From NCBI RefSeq assembly GCF_018732085.1, contig NZ_CP076103.1, positions 4,464,001 to 4,528,000 on the forward strand: DNA of 64,000 nucleotides, written 5' to 3'. The DNA comes from Lysobacter capsici. GTDB taxonomy: Bacteria > Pseudomonadota > Gammaproteobacteria > Xanthomonadales > Xanthomonadaceae. Position 1 is the first letter of the stretch, and each line of letters opens with the position of its first letter. The translations under genes were made by a program, and so were the position numbers. The notes under the pieces were generated by a model, which searched no databases, was not told the DNA's origin, and saw only the letters and a program-made list of their open reading frames with translations. Positions 51,461 through 62,379 of the stretch are shown one piece after another.

Positions 51461-53497
51461 TCAGAACGTGATGCTCCAGCTGTCGATCTTGCCGGTATCG
51501 CCGCCGGCGTTGTCGTTGACGCGCAGCTTCCAGGTTCCGTTCAAGGCTTCGCTCGACAGGTTCTTGGTGTAGGTCTGGATGATGTTGTCGGCGCTGCCGC
51601 CGGTGCGGTTGTGCAGGTTGTAGACGGTGCCGTCCGGCGCGACCAGGTCGACCTTGAGGTCGCTCTTGTAGGTGTGCAGGATGTTGACCGCGATCGGCGT
51701 GCTGGCCGGGGCGTTGCCGCTGCGGCCGGACACCACGATCGAGCTTTCCACGGTGGCGTTGTCGGTGATGGCGACGTCGGTGCCGTTGCTGTAGGTCTGG
51801 CTGCCGTTGCCGCCGCTGACCGTGACCGAGGCGGTCTTGGTGTTGGTGGCGCCGTCGTCGTCGGTGACGGTCAGGGTGACGGTGTAGGTGCCCGCCGCAC
51901 TGTAGGTCTTCGACGGATTGGTCGCGGTCGAGGTGGTGCCGTCGCCGAAGTTCCAGCTGCGCGAGGCGATGGTGCCGTCGCTGTCGCTGGAGGTGTCGGT
52001 GAAGCTCACCGTCAACGCGCTGGCGGTCGAGGTGAAGTTCGCGCTCGGCGGGTTGTTGGCCGGCGGCGTGCCGGTGGAATCCAGGCCGTCGACGAACTGC
52101 GCGCCGGTCGCGGACGCGTCGAGCCAGTCGCTCAGGCGCGAGGCCGCGGCGCCGCCGCCGGTCCAGGAGGTGAAGATGCGGCCGTAGTAATCGGCCTTTT
52201 GTTCCTGCGGCACGGTGCAGCTCGACGGGCCGCCGTGCAACTGGCCGATCACGCGCTTGTCCGGGCTGTACAACGGCGAGCCCGACGAACCCGGCTCGGT
52301 CACGCCGCGATTGACGCCCCATTTCACGAACACGTGGCTGCCGTTGGCGACGGTCGGCGGGTTGTAGTCGGCGCCGCCGTAGTTGGTGGTGCGCGAGGCG
52401 CTGTCGGAGAAGCTGATGCGCTTGTCGGCGACGTTGGGATGGTGGATCGCGATCGAACTGTTGTAGTTCTGGTCGCGACGATCCCAGCCGGCCCAGTACA
52501 GGTTGTACGCCGGGTTGGCGGCGGTATTGAGTTCGAGCAGGGTGAAGTCGGAGGTCGCGTAGGTCGCGCGCAGGGTCGCGCCGGTCTGCGATTGCGACAG
52601 CGAGCCGTCGCCGTCGGCGCCGCTGGCGGACGAACCGGGCAGACGGCAGGTGCTGTTCTGGTAGTTCCAGTACACGACCATCGAGTTGTTGACCGAGGCG
52701 CTGGTCATGCCGCAATGGTTGGCGGTCAGGAAGTACATCTTCTTGTCGTTGGCGGTGTTGTTGACCAGCGAGCCGGTGCACCACATCGTGCCCTGCTTCG
52801 AGTACGCCGCGACCGAACGGATGATGTCGCGGTAGCCGTTGCCTTCCGGGCAGACCACGTCGATTTCGCAGCTGCCCGAGGTCGCCATCGGGCCGACATC
52901 GAGCGCGGCGTTGCGCGCGAGCTTGCCGAAGCCGACGTAGTCGTGGTTGACCTTCGCCAGATGCAGCTTGAGTTGCCCGACCTTCGCCGCCGGCACCACC
53001 ACTTCGATCACCGCTTCGTCGCCGAGCACCACCGGCGTCCACAGTTCGCCGACGGCGTTGTTGTCGGCCGGGGTGAAGCTGCGCACGCGGCCGGCGTTGG
53101 AGTTCGGCGCCTGGTCGGCCGGATAGATCAGCATGCGCGCGCCTTCGGGCAGATTGAACTGATCGAAGTGGAAGTTCAGCGACAGCGCGTTCTTGGATTC
53201 GATGCGGGTGCGCCAGACCACGTTGCCGTCGTCGAGCGATTCCCAGGTGCCGGTGTTGAGCGTGTCGATGCTCACCGGCAAGGCGGTGGCGAAGCGCGGC
53301 ACTTCGTTGCGCGCGTCGCGCTTGAGGTCTTCGGCGCGCAGCTTGGCCACGTCGACCGCCGGCATCGCGCGCACGGCGATGGCGTCGACGCGGGACAGGC
53401 GGGCGTTGTCGAACGCGGCCGGGCGCAGCGCCGGGCCGGCCAGCGCGGTGCCGACCGACAGGGCGAGCAGGCCGAGAGTGAGAGTGATGCGTTTCAT
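51461..53497 (-). CDS. Lysyl endopeptidase paralogue with PKD and P domains
   Basis: A 678-residue tandem paralogue of the preceding enzyme. It keeps His261 (TANHCG), Asp317, Ser405 (PGSSGSP), the lysine-specificity Asp (436, QKADYYG) and the His of GQLHGG. It differs in three ways: the residue at the propeptide junction is Met204 (VGPM-ATSGSC) where the API type has Lys; the position of API Trp169 is Tyr373; and a loop near residues 375-385 has about seven extra residues. So it should prefer lysine but may not self-process at that bond. Signal peptide 1-20. PKD and P modules follow. The ATG at 53497 begins MKRITLTLGL. Confidence 0.95.
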   Translation of the reverse strand: MKRITLTLGLLALSVGTALAGPALRPAAFDNARLSRVDAIAVRAMPAVDVAKLRAEDLKRDARNEVPRFATALPVSIDTLNTGTWESLDDGNVVWRTRIESKNALSLNFHFDQFNLPEGARMLIYPADQAPNSNAGRVRSFTPADNNAVGELWTPVVLGDEAVIEVVVPAAKVGQLKLHLAKVNHDYVGFGKLARNAALDVGPMATSGSCEIDVVCPEGNGYRDIIRSVAAYSKQGTMWCTGSLVNNTANDKKMYFLTANHCGMTSASVNNSMVVYWNYQNSTCRLPGSSASGADGDGSLSQSQTGATLRATYATSDFTLLELNTAANPAYNLYWAGWDRRDQNYNSSIAIHHPNVADKRISFSDSASRTTNYGGADYNPPTVANGSHVFVKWGVNRGVTEPGSSGSPLYSPDKRVIGQLHGGPSSCTVPQEQKADYYGRIFTSWTGGGAAASRLSDWLDASATGAQFVDGLDSTGTPPANNPPSANFTSTASALTVSFTDTSSDSDGTIASRSWNFGDGTTSTATNPSKTYSAAGTYTVTLTVTDDDGATNTKTASVTVSGGNGSQTYSNGTDVAITDNATVESSIVVSGRSGNAPASTPIAVNILHTYKSDLKVDLVAPDGTVYNLHNRTGGSADNIIQTYTKNLSSEALNGTWKLRVNDNAGGDTGKIDSWSITF

Positions 53498-53841
53498 GGA
53501 TGTCTGTGTCCTTTGATGATTCAGGCGATGGTTCGGTTTGGACCACGGTGAATGGCGGTGTGGATCGCGTGGGGCGGATGCCGGCCTGCGTCCGCGGCGG
53601 ACCGGGTCGACACGTCGCCCTCGTACACGACGGCACGCCGCGCGGGATGAGGCGCTCCCCTGTGCGCGCTCGAACTGCGAGGTCTTGCGCTTGCGATGCC
53701 CGCGGATCGAGGCGATCCGCGGGCCGGTGACATCACGCTGGGCTGCGTGGCGACAATGCGGCCCAAAACGCCCCCCTGATTGCCAGTCATGTGCTCCGAC
53801 CGACTGTGTTTTGCGGGTACGGCCCGATCAAGGCGAGCCGA

Positions 53842-55845
53842 TCAGAACGTGATGCTCCAGGTATCGATCTTGCCCACGTCGGCGGACGCGCGATCGGCGG
53901 CGCGCAGCTTCCAGGTGCCGTTGAGCGCTTCGCTCGACAGGTTCTTGCTGAAGCTGCCGCTGACGTTGTCGGCGCTGCCGCCGGTGCGGTTGTGCAGGTT
54001 GTAGACCGAGCCGTCCGGCGCGATCAGGTCGACGATCAGATCGCCCTTGTACGGATGCACGATATTGACCGAGATCGAGGCGTTGCTCGGTGCGTTGCCG
54101 CTGCGTCCGGACACCGCGATGTTGCTGGTCACGCCGGTGGCGTTGTTGTCGGGGATGTTGACGTCGGCGCCGTTGGTGTAGGTCTGCACGCCGCTGGCGT
54201 TGACCGTGACCGAGGCGGTCTTGGTGTGGGTGGCGCCGCCGTTGTCGGTGACGGTCAGGGTGACGGTGTAGGTGCCCGCGGCGCTGTAGGTCTTGCTCGG
54301 ATTGGTCGCAGTCGAGCTGGTGCCGTCGCCGAAGTTCCAGCTGCGCGAAGCGATCGTGCCATCGGCGTCGGTCGAGCTGTCGGTGAAGTTCACCGTCAAA
54401 CCGCTGGCCGAGGAACTGAAGTTCGCCACCGGCGCGGTGTTGCCGCCGGGCGCGCCACGGAATGCGGCGACCGCGGCCTTGGTCTGCACCAGCACGCGCT
54501 GGTTGTGGTTCTTGTCGGCGGTTCCCATCGGCACTCCGTTGTAGGTCACGTCCGGGTTCGACCAGTAGTTCAGGCGGGTGCAGCCGCCGGTGCAGGCGTA
54601 GGCCATGATCGTGCGCCACTTGGTGCCGGTGGCGGGCTCGTAGCGGTAACCGTGGCCGTAGGCGTACGGCGTGTTGGTCGGATCGGCGGCCGGATCGTGA
54701 CGCGCCGACAGCAGGTGGCCGATTTCATGGGCGAAGCTGTAGTAACCGGTGGCGCAGTCGTAATGCACGGTCGCGAACGCGGTCGCCGCGGTCGAACCGA
54801 TCGAATGGGCCAGGCCGCAGTTGCCGGCGTCGTTGATGATCAGCACGCTGACGTCGGCGGCATTCGCGTCGCGGCTGGCGTGGATGTCGTCCATGTAGCC
54901 GTCGCTGGGATCGGCGAAGCGTTCTTCGTCGGTGAAGTGGCCGTCGCCGGCCGAGGTGTACTGCACGGTGCGGTAGTTCGCCAGTTCCAGCTGGATGCCG
55001 ACATTGGAATTGACGTAACCCTGGTTGCTCTCGGCCACGGCGAGTTCGACCAGCGCCTGCATGTCGCCGCCGTATGCGGTGACCGCTTCGTTGGTCGCCA
55101 CGACCTGCACGCGGATGGTCGCGGTCGCGCCCGGATCGATCGCGGCCGGGCCGACCGCGGCGCTGTTGATGCGCGCGCTGGCGGCGTTGGCGTTGGCGTT
55201 GGCGATGCGGGACGCTTCGCGCATGTCGATCTGCGGCAGGTCCGAGTCGCGATAGCCCAGCGGATGATCGGGCGGCATCTTGCTTTCGTCGACTTCGATC
55301 ACCGCATGGCTGCCGTCAGCGAGCGGACGGATCCGATACAGCTGGCCGTCGACGCGCACGTTGCCGGTGACGCCGTCGCCGCGGCGGACCAGCGCGACCG
55401 AATTGAGTTCGTCGTGACGCACTTCGCGCACGTCGGCGCTCGCGCGTTTGGCCTGCTTTTGCTGAGAGCTATCGCGCAGATGGCCGAGCCACACCGTGCT
55501 GCCGCGGCCGGTGTCGCGCGCGCTGTCGAGCACGGCGTTGACCCGATGCCCGCCGAGTTGCAGTTCGATCTCCCGGGTCTGCGCGCTGACCAGCGCGGCG
55601 TTGGCGCGCTTGAGTTGCAGCGATGCGGTGGCCGGCGCGGCCGCCAGGCTTTGTGCGTGGCTCAGCGCCGAGGCTTGCGCGCTGGCTAGGCCGGCGCGCG
55701 CCGTCGGCGCATCGCCGGTGAACAGCGGCTGCGCGGCGAACGCCGGCGCGGCGACCAGGCTGGAGACGAGCACGGCGCCGCGCAATGCGGCGCAAAGCGT
55801 TGCCGTACCGCGCGCGGGCGCGCGGCGTGAGGACTTGCTGGACAT
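53842..55845 (-). CDS. Secreted M12-type zinc metalloprotease with PKD and P domains
   Basis: A 667-residue protein with a signal peptide (AALRGAVLVSSLVAAPAFAA, about 19-38), a propeptide to about residue 230 and a reprolysin-like metalloprotease domain. The zinc site is the extended HEXXHXXXXXH motif (AHEIGHLLSARHDP, His373, Glu374, His377, His383). The domain also has paired cysteines (GNCGL, YDCATG, ACTGGCT). A PKD repeat (from about 463) and a P domain (to 667) follow; the P domain carries the DNNATGV insert also seen in the subtilase at 59.1 kb. Elastase- or fibrinolysin-like activity is possible but unknown. Confidence 0.93.
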   Translation of the reverse strand: MSSKSSRRAPARGTATLCAALRGAVLVSSLVAAPAFAAQPLFTGDAPTARAGLASAQASALSHAQSLAAAPATASLQLKRANAALVSAQTREIELQLGGHRVNAVLDSARDTGRGSTVWLGHLRDSSQQKQAKRASADVREVRHDELNSVALVRRGDGVTGNVRVDGQLYRIRPLADGSHAVIEVDESKMPPDHPLGYRDSDLPQIDMREASRIANANANAASARINSAAVGPAAIDPGATATIRVQVVATNEAVTAYGGDMQALVELAVAESNQGYVNSNVGIQLELANYRTVQYTSAGDGHFTDEERFADPSDGYMDDIHASRDANAADVSVLIINDAGNCGLAHSIGSTAATAFATVHYDCATGYYSFAHEIGHLLSARHDPAADPTNTPYAYGHGYRYEPATGTKWRTIMAYACTGGCTRLNYWSNPDVTYNGVPMGTADKNHNQRVLVQTKAAVAAFRGAPGGNTAPVANFSSSASGLTVNFTDSSTDADGTIASRSWNFGDGTSSTATNPSKTYSAAGTYTVTLTVTDNGGATHTKTASVTVNASGVQTYTNGADVNIPDNNATGVTSNIAVSGRSGNAPSNASISVNIVHPYKGDLIVDLIAPDGSVYNLHNRTGGSADNVSGSFSKNLSSEALNGTWKLRAADRASADVGKIDTWSITF

Positions 55846-56055
55846 TGGTGGAACCCCCGATGGATGAAAGCCGCTTGCGCGGTCGAAGCGTCGGATTGCG
55901 GTGGTCGTGGCCGGAATTGAGCGACAGCGCGGTGGCAGGCGATCCCGCGGTTCCGGTCTGATGATGGGTCGAGTCGTCGGCTCGCCCCTGTCATGACGCT
56001 AGCCGGTGGAGGAACGCGACGGCAACGGGATTGGCCGCGATTCAGGCGCGTCGTT

Positions 56056-56071
56056 CGTGATGTTTGTCATG
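56056..56071 (-). promoter_or_regulatory. CRP/Clp-like palindrome upstream of M12 gene
   Basis: CATGACAAACATCACG on the minus strand, 210 bp before the start. 7 of 10 matches to TGTGA-N6-TCACA; part of a 22-bp match to the M28-P upstream site. It lies in the 55846-56245 gap together with the terminator below; no gene seen there. Confidence 0.4.
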
Positions 56072-56155
56072 CATCGTAAAATTGCTGCGCGAATTGAATA
56101 TTTTCTGCACGCATAAACACTGTTTCGGTGCTTCGACGCTACTGCGGCGCAACAG

Positions 56156-56182
56156 AAAAACCCCGGCAATGCCGGGGTTTTT
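56156..56182. terminator. Bidirectional terminator after the propeptide-like lipoprotein gene
   Basis: AAAAACCCCGGC, AAT loop, GCCGGGGTTTTT: a 12-bp perfect stem counting the A-T pairs. It ends the lipoprotein gene on the minus strand. Confidence 0.9.
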
Positions 56183-56245
56183 GTTGACTGTCCAGTTGGG
56201 CCGCGCACGCGGCCGAGCGACGCGATCGACGCCTCGCGAGCGCGC

Positions 56246-56848
56246 CTATTTGTCGATCACTGCCGGGCCGCGAATAATCGGGTCGAGCGCGATGTGATTG
56301 TCGGGCTCGATGAACTGCACGTCCGGGTCGTCGGCGAAGGTTTCCATCAGCCGCACCGCATCGGCGCGGTCGAGCGCCGGGCTGACGCTGAACACATCGG
56401 CCTGGATGCCCATGCGGTGTTTCCAGGTCAGCTTCAGGCCGCTCTTGTTGGCCAGGCCGGCGCGTTGCGCGGTCTGGTCCAGGCGCGGCTGCACCGCGCC
56501 TTGCCGGGTCAGCGGCCCGGTGCCGTCGCGGTACTTGACGATGAACTGGCCGAACGGCCCGGCGCCGACCGGCGCACCGACCTGGGCGCGGCCGGCGCCC
56601 TGCTTGGGCTGTGTGTCGCCGGGCTGGACGTATTGCGGCGGCGCCTGCTCGGGCTGGTTCTGATCGGGGCCGTTGCGGTCGGGCTGCACCGGTTGCGTAC
56701 GCGGATCGGGCGAGCCGGTCTGCACGGGCTGCGGATCGGCGGATTTCGGATCGGAGGGATTGGTGCCGGATGCCATGCAGGCGCTCACTGAGAAGGAAAG
56801 CAACACGGCCACGGCGGGCAGCCAGCGTGTGCGGATCGAGGATGACAT
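56246..56848 (-). CDS. Lipoprotein resembling a free-standing subtilase propeptide (I9-like)
   Basis: A 200-residue lipoprotein with signal and lipobox SVSAC (Cys24), a Pro/Gln/Asp-rich linker (about 28-95) and one folded domain of about 90 residues. That domain matches the propeptides of the two subtilases next door: FIVKYRDG versus their FIVKYSNN and LIVKFVAG, then IQADVFSVSPALDRADAVRL versus IGADVVRSDRALDRSQAESL, then DDPDVQFIEPDN versus ADPNVEYVEVDV. It has no catalytic domain, and the frame ends cleanly at DPIIRGPAVIDK. The likely role is an envelope-anchored inhibitor or chaperone for subtilases. The ATG at 56848 gives MSSSIRTRW. It follows the subtilase gene on the same strand after 219 bp. 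Confidence 0.85.
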   Translation of the reverse strand: MSSSIRTRWLPAVAVLLSFSVSACMASGTNPSDPKSADPQPVQTGSPDPRTQPVQPDRNGPDQNQPEQAPPQYVQPGDTQPKQGAGRAQVGAPVGAGPFGQFIVKYRDGTGPLTRQGAVQPRLDQTAQRAGLANKSGLKLTWKHRMGIQADVFSVSPALDRADAVRLMETFADDPDVQFIEPDNHIALDPIIRGPAVIDK

Positions 56849-57067
56849 GCGGGCAGCTCCTGAGGTGGAACAGGTTTCAACGCAGGCCCGAACCGATCGG
56901 GGTCGAGCTGGCGCCGTAGACGCCAAAACCGTGCCGAACGCAGCAGGCCGGTTTCATTCTTGCACAACCGGCATGACGAACCCGGCGACGCAATCGTCGC
57001 CGGGTGAAGGGCGCAGGCGGACTGAACGCGCGCCGGCCCGAGTCCGGACCGACGCCGTCGTGCAGGA

Positions 57068-58513
57068 TCAAGGCGTGGCCGAGCGCGCCCTCGCCACCGC
57101 CGCGGCCGCGTCGACCAGACCGGCGCCGCAACCGCCGGGGCAGTTGGCCGCGCTGATCGGACGCGCGGTCGTCGCCAGGATCTGGCGCACCTGTTCGAAG
57201 GTCCTGGGCGTGGGCGCGGCGGCCTGGATCATCGCGATCACGCCGGCCACGTGCGGCGTGGCCATCGAAGTGCCGTCCAGGTATTCGTAGCGGCTGCCCG
57301 AATAGGTCGACAGGATGCCCTGGGTCAGATGCTGGCGCGTGCATTCCTGCGGCTTGTTGACGAAGCGGCCCAGCGGCAGGAATTCGGTCGACGGCGAGCA
57401 GCTTTCGCCGCCCGGCGCGGTGATGTCGATGCCGGCGCCGTAGCCCGAATACCAGGCGCGGCGGCTGCCCTGATCGCTGGCGGCCACGGTGATCACGTTG
57501 TTGCAGCTGGCCGGGGTGAAACCGCGCACGTCGATATTGTTGTTGCCGGCGGCGGCGGCCACGATCGTGCCGTTGGCGGTCGCGGTGTTGATCGCGGCCT
57601 GCCACGCCGGCGTCTGCGAACACGCCGTGGGCGTGCCGACCGACAGGTTGATGACATCGGCCGGATTGGGATTGGCCGGCACGCCCGCCACGCGTCCGCC
57701 CGAGGCCCAGACGATGCCGTCGGCCAGATCGGACATGAAGCTGTTGCTGCCCTGTCCGAGCACGCGCACCGGAACGATCTTGACGCCCGGCGCCACGCCG
57801 GCGACGCCGACGCCGTTGCCGGTCACCGCCGCGACCGTGCCGGCGACGTGGGTGCCGTGCGGCAGCGACGGCGCGTAGACGGTGTCGGTCGGATTGGGAT
57901 CGCGTCCGTTGCCGTCGCTCACCGACAGCATGTCGTAGCCGGCGATCACGTTGCCGTTCAAATCCGGGTGCGAAACGATGCCGGTGTCGACCACCGCCAC
58001 CACCGCGCCGCTGCCGTCGCTGGTGGCCCATGCGCTCGGCGCGCGAATGCCGACCGCGCTGTCGGCCAGGTCCCATTGCTCGGCGAAGCGCGGGTCGTTC
58101 GGCAAGGCGGTGATGTCCACCGGCAGATCCGCCTGCACCCATTCGACATTCGGATCGTCGGCGATCCGCCGGATCAGCGCCTGGGTCTGCGCGCGGCTCA
58201 ACGGCACGTCGCTGGCCACGACATCGCTGCCGATCGCCATGCGCCGCAGCCGCGTGAGCACCGGCGTCGACTTGCCCGATACCAGACCCAGACCGGCGCG
58301 GCGCAACGAGGCGTCGACCGCGGCGGCGTGGCGCGCCGGCGCGCTGCCGGCGACGAATTTGACGATCAACTGCCGGTAGGTCCGGCCGTCCTGCAGGCCC
58401 GCCACATGGGCCTGGCCGGCGAACGCCGGAACGGCGGCCAGGCCGCCCAGCGCCAGCAGCGCCGCGGCGGCGAACGAATGCACACGCCGGTTACTATCGG
58501 AACGCGATTTCAT
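57068..58513 (-). CDS. Secreted subtilase (S8) without P domain
   Basis: A 481-residue serine protease with a signal peptide (about 1-32), an I9-type propeptide (about 45-135) and an S8 domain with Asp176 (VAVVDTG), His219 (PHGTHVAGT), oxyanion Asn (AAGNNN) and Ser416 (DGTSMATPHVAG). It ends just after the catalytic domain (CPGGCGAGLVDAAAAVARAR). The ATG at 58513 gives MKSRSDSNRR; upstream the frame is open but not protein-like. It belongs to the group of Xanthomonadaceae extracellular serine proteases. Its free-propeptide-like neighbour lies immediately downstream. Confidence 0.95.
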   Translation of the reverse strand: MKSRSDSNRRVHSFAAAALLALGGLAAVPAFAGQAHVAGLQDGRTYRQLIVKFVAGSAPARHAAAVDASLRRAGLGLVSGKSTPVLTRLRRMAIGSDVVASDVPLSRAQTQALIRRIADDPNVEWVQADLPVDITALPNDPRFAEQWDLADSAVGIRAPSAWATSDGSGAVVAVVDTGIVSHPDLNGNVIAGYDMLSVSDGNGRDPNPTDTVYAPSLPHGTHVAGTVAAVTGNGVGVAGVAPGVKIVPVRVLGQGSNSFMSDLADGIVWASGGRVAGVPANPNPADVINLSVGTPTACSQTPAWQAAINTATANGTIVAAAAGNNNIDVRGFTPASCNNVITVAASDQGSRRAWYSGYGAGIDITAPGGESCSPSTEFLPLGRFVNKPQECTRQHLTQGILSTYSGSRYEYLDGTSMATPHVAGVIAMIQAAAPTPRTFEQVRQILATTARPISAANCPGGCGAGLVDAAAAVARARSATP

Positions 58514-59043
58514 GAGAAAGAACCCCTGACTGAATGCCGCATGGCGGCGAACTGCAACGTTCCCGCGTTCGCAGCGCGCGCGAGGCGAGCGACGGGACAT
58601 TCGATGCGGACGCGACGCATGCCGCGTCCTTGTCTCGACGATAGGCAGCAAAAAAAAACCGCGGCAAGCCGGCGACACAACATGAGCGCGTTCGAAAACC
58701 GTCGCCGATCACATATCGCGACATCGCGCGTCGCGCGATTTGCACAACGAAATAGCGGGTTTTTCCCCTATTCTGACTCGTCCGATTCGCGGTGCGGACA
58801 GGTCGTATTGCGCATTCGGCGCATCATTCATGCGTAACGAGTGCGAATATCTATGCGTCGCATTCCACCGCATCGCACCCGGCCCCGTGCATGCATCGAT
58901 CCGGATCCGGATGGCTTCGAGCTGCCACTATCGGATTGTCGTTCGCATCGCGCACATGCTCGTTGCGCGCATCTGCGCGCGGGCGATCGCCCCGGCCGTC
59001 GCGGGCGGATCGCAAAAACCACCCGCGAGTCCGGATCACGAGC

Positions 59044-59074
59044 AAAAACAAACCCCGGCCTCGCGGCCGGGGTT
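59044..59074 (-). terminator. Terminator of the subtilase-P gene
   Basis: A perfect 10-bp stem AACCCCGGCC/GGCCGGGGTT with TCGC loop followed on the minus strand by TGTTTTTG. The remainder of the 58514-59105 gap is the leader of the 57.1-kb subtilase; I see a run of nine A near 58650 and no gene. Confidence 0.88.
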
Positions 59075-59105
59075 CGGGTCGAACGTCAGTTCCTCGCAAC
59101 CGCAA

Positions 59106-60887
<1,782 letters not shown>

Positions 60888-61114
60888 CGTATGAAACCCC
60901 CGAGAAAGCCGCGAGCGCGGCACAGTGGTCCGGTGCGAGGACGGCAACGACGAGAAGCCGCGTCGCCCGGACGGTTTACGGACGCGTATCCGGCGTGCGG
61001 CCGGTAAGCGTCCTTTGATTCACGCTAACGAGTGCGCGAACTCGGGGACAAGGGTTTTTCTGGGATTTTTTACGCCTCAATGGTGAAACGAATCACGCAT
61101 TGATTACGCGGTTG

Positions 61115-61130
61115 TGTGCCGAGTGTCACA
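61115..61130 (-). promoter_or_regulatory. CRP/Clp-like palindrome upstream of subtilase-P gene
   Basis: TGTGACACTCGGCACA on the minus strand, 227 bp before the start codon. It matches TGTGA-N6-TCACA at 9 of 10 positions and is the best of the four sites. Confidence 0.5.
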
Positions 61131-61275
61131 ACGCAGAAGCGCGGAAACACCCTACCCACGGGATGTGCGCCATGTGTCTGGACTGGACTGTGAATGGGTG
61201 GCCGGAGTGGTTGTGACCGGGGCCGTCGCGACTTCGGAACTGTGCCCGATGAAGCCCTGGATTCCCGCTTTCGCG

Positions 61276-61580
61276 GGGATGGCGATTACACACATCCGCT
61301 GCGTCCGACGGGTTCCGTCGGGATGATCACTACGAACGTTCGCTGCGTACGGAAGTTTCGTCGGGATGACGATTACGAACAAACGGTGCGTACGGCGAAT
61401 TCCGCAGGGATGGCCATTACGAACATGCCTTGTGTACGGCAGTTTTCATCGGGACAGCAATTGCAAACAAACGCTACGCGCGACGAGGTCCGTCGGGACG
61501 ACCACTATGAATATGCGTTGCCTGCGGCAAGTCTGGCCGGGTGACGATTATGAACATTCGCCGTGCATTCGCCATGCATG
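61276..61580. repeat. 44-bp tandem repeat, about seven units
   Basis: Units begin at 61276, 61320, 61363, 61407, 61451, 61495 and 61539 (spacings 44, 43, 44, 44, 44, 44), the last incomplete. Each starts GGGAT/GGGAC and reads roughly GGGATGACGATTACGAACAT then CGCTGCGTACGGCGAGTT; units differ at many positions. It lies in the 60888-61698 gap, which holds no credible gene. Confidence 0.88.
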
Positions 61581-61698
61581 CTGAGTTCGATGATGCGGCG
61601 GGTCGTAATCGCCGTGGCGCACGCGGCGACCAATTAAGGACGCGACACCGTAGTCCCAGGCATGGACGCCGCCTCACGCGCGTCCACGCCGGCTACGC

Positions 61699-62379
61699 TC
61701 AACCGCCCTGCTCGCGCCGCGCGATCGCCTCGATGTCGGCCGGTTCCAAAATCGCCTTGTCCGCGCCCTTGCGCGCGACGCCGAGCATCGCCAGGCCGAT
61801 GGTGCGCGTACTCGCGACCTGATTGGGCAGCAGTGCGCGCGCCAGGTGCCAGACCGGTTTGGTCCAGCGGTACAGGCCGCGCAGGCGCGCGTCCTTCGGC
61901 GCGATGCCGTCGAGCGGCAGGATCGCGCCGGGCCGGAACAGATACGTCGCCTTGAAGCCGAGCCGCTGCAATTCGTTCTCGGTGCGGCCCTTGACCCGCG
62001 CCCACATCACCCGCCCCTGCTCGCTGCTGTCGGTGCCGGTCCCGGTGACGTAGGTGAACACCATCGCCGGGTTCAAGCGCGCCAGGGTGCGCGCGGCGGC
62101 CATCGTGTAGTCGTGGGTGATGCGGGTGTAGTCGGCCTCGTTCATGCCCAGCGAGCTCACGCCCAGGCAGAAGAAGCAGGCATCGAAGCCGCGCAACCGG
62201 TCTTCGATCGCGCTGAAGTCGAGGAAGTCGGCATGCACCACTTCGCGCAGTTTCGCTTCGCCGCCGCCGGTCGCGCTGCGGCCGACGGTCTGCACGAGTT
62301 CGACATCGGCCGCGGCCAGGCATTCGCGCAACACGCCCTGCCCGACCATGCCGGTCGCGCCGAAGATCAGGACGTTCAT
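61699..62379 (-). CDS. NAD(P)-binding oxidoreductase, atypical SDR (HTATIP2/YbjT-like)
   Basis: A 226-residue Rossmann-fold protein. The N-terminus MNVLIFGATGMVGQGVLREC carries the GATGMVGQG nucleotide-binding loop of atypical short-chain dehydrogenases. FFCLGVSSLGMNEADYTRIT and VFTYVTGTGTDSSEQGRVMW follow, and WARVKGRTENELQRLGF has the Lys expected in the active-site region. The substrate is unknown. The start at 62379 overlaps the stop of the next SDR gene (ATGA), so the two are coupled. Confidence 0.88.
   Translation of the reverse strand: MNVLIFGATGMVGQGVLRECLAAADVELVQTVGRSATGGGEAKLREVVHADFLDFSAIEDRLRGFDACFFCLGVSSLGMNEADYTRITHDYTMAAARTLARLNPAMVFTYVTGTGTDSSEQGRVMWARVKGRTENELQRLGFKATYLFRPGAILPLDGIAPKDARLRGLYRWTKPVWHLARALLPNQVASTRTIGLAMLGVARKGADKAILEPADIEAIARREQGG

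Noticed and set aside
61152..61544. Frames reading through the 44-bp repeat that look like repeat proteins
   Set aside because: Repeat length 44 is not a multiple of three, so each unit is read in a different phase; no continuous repeat protein is made.
61276..61580. CRISPR array
   Set aside because: Repeats are contiguous without unique spacers and there are no cas genes.
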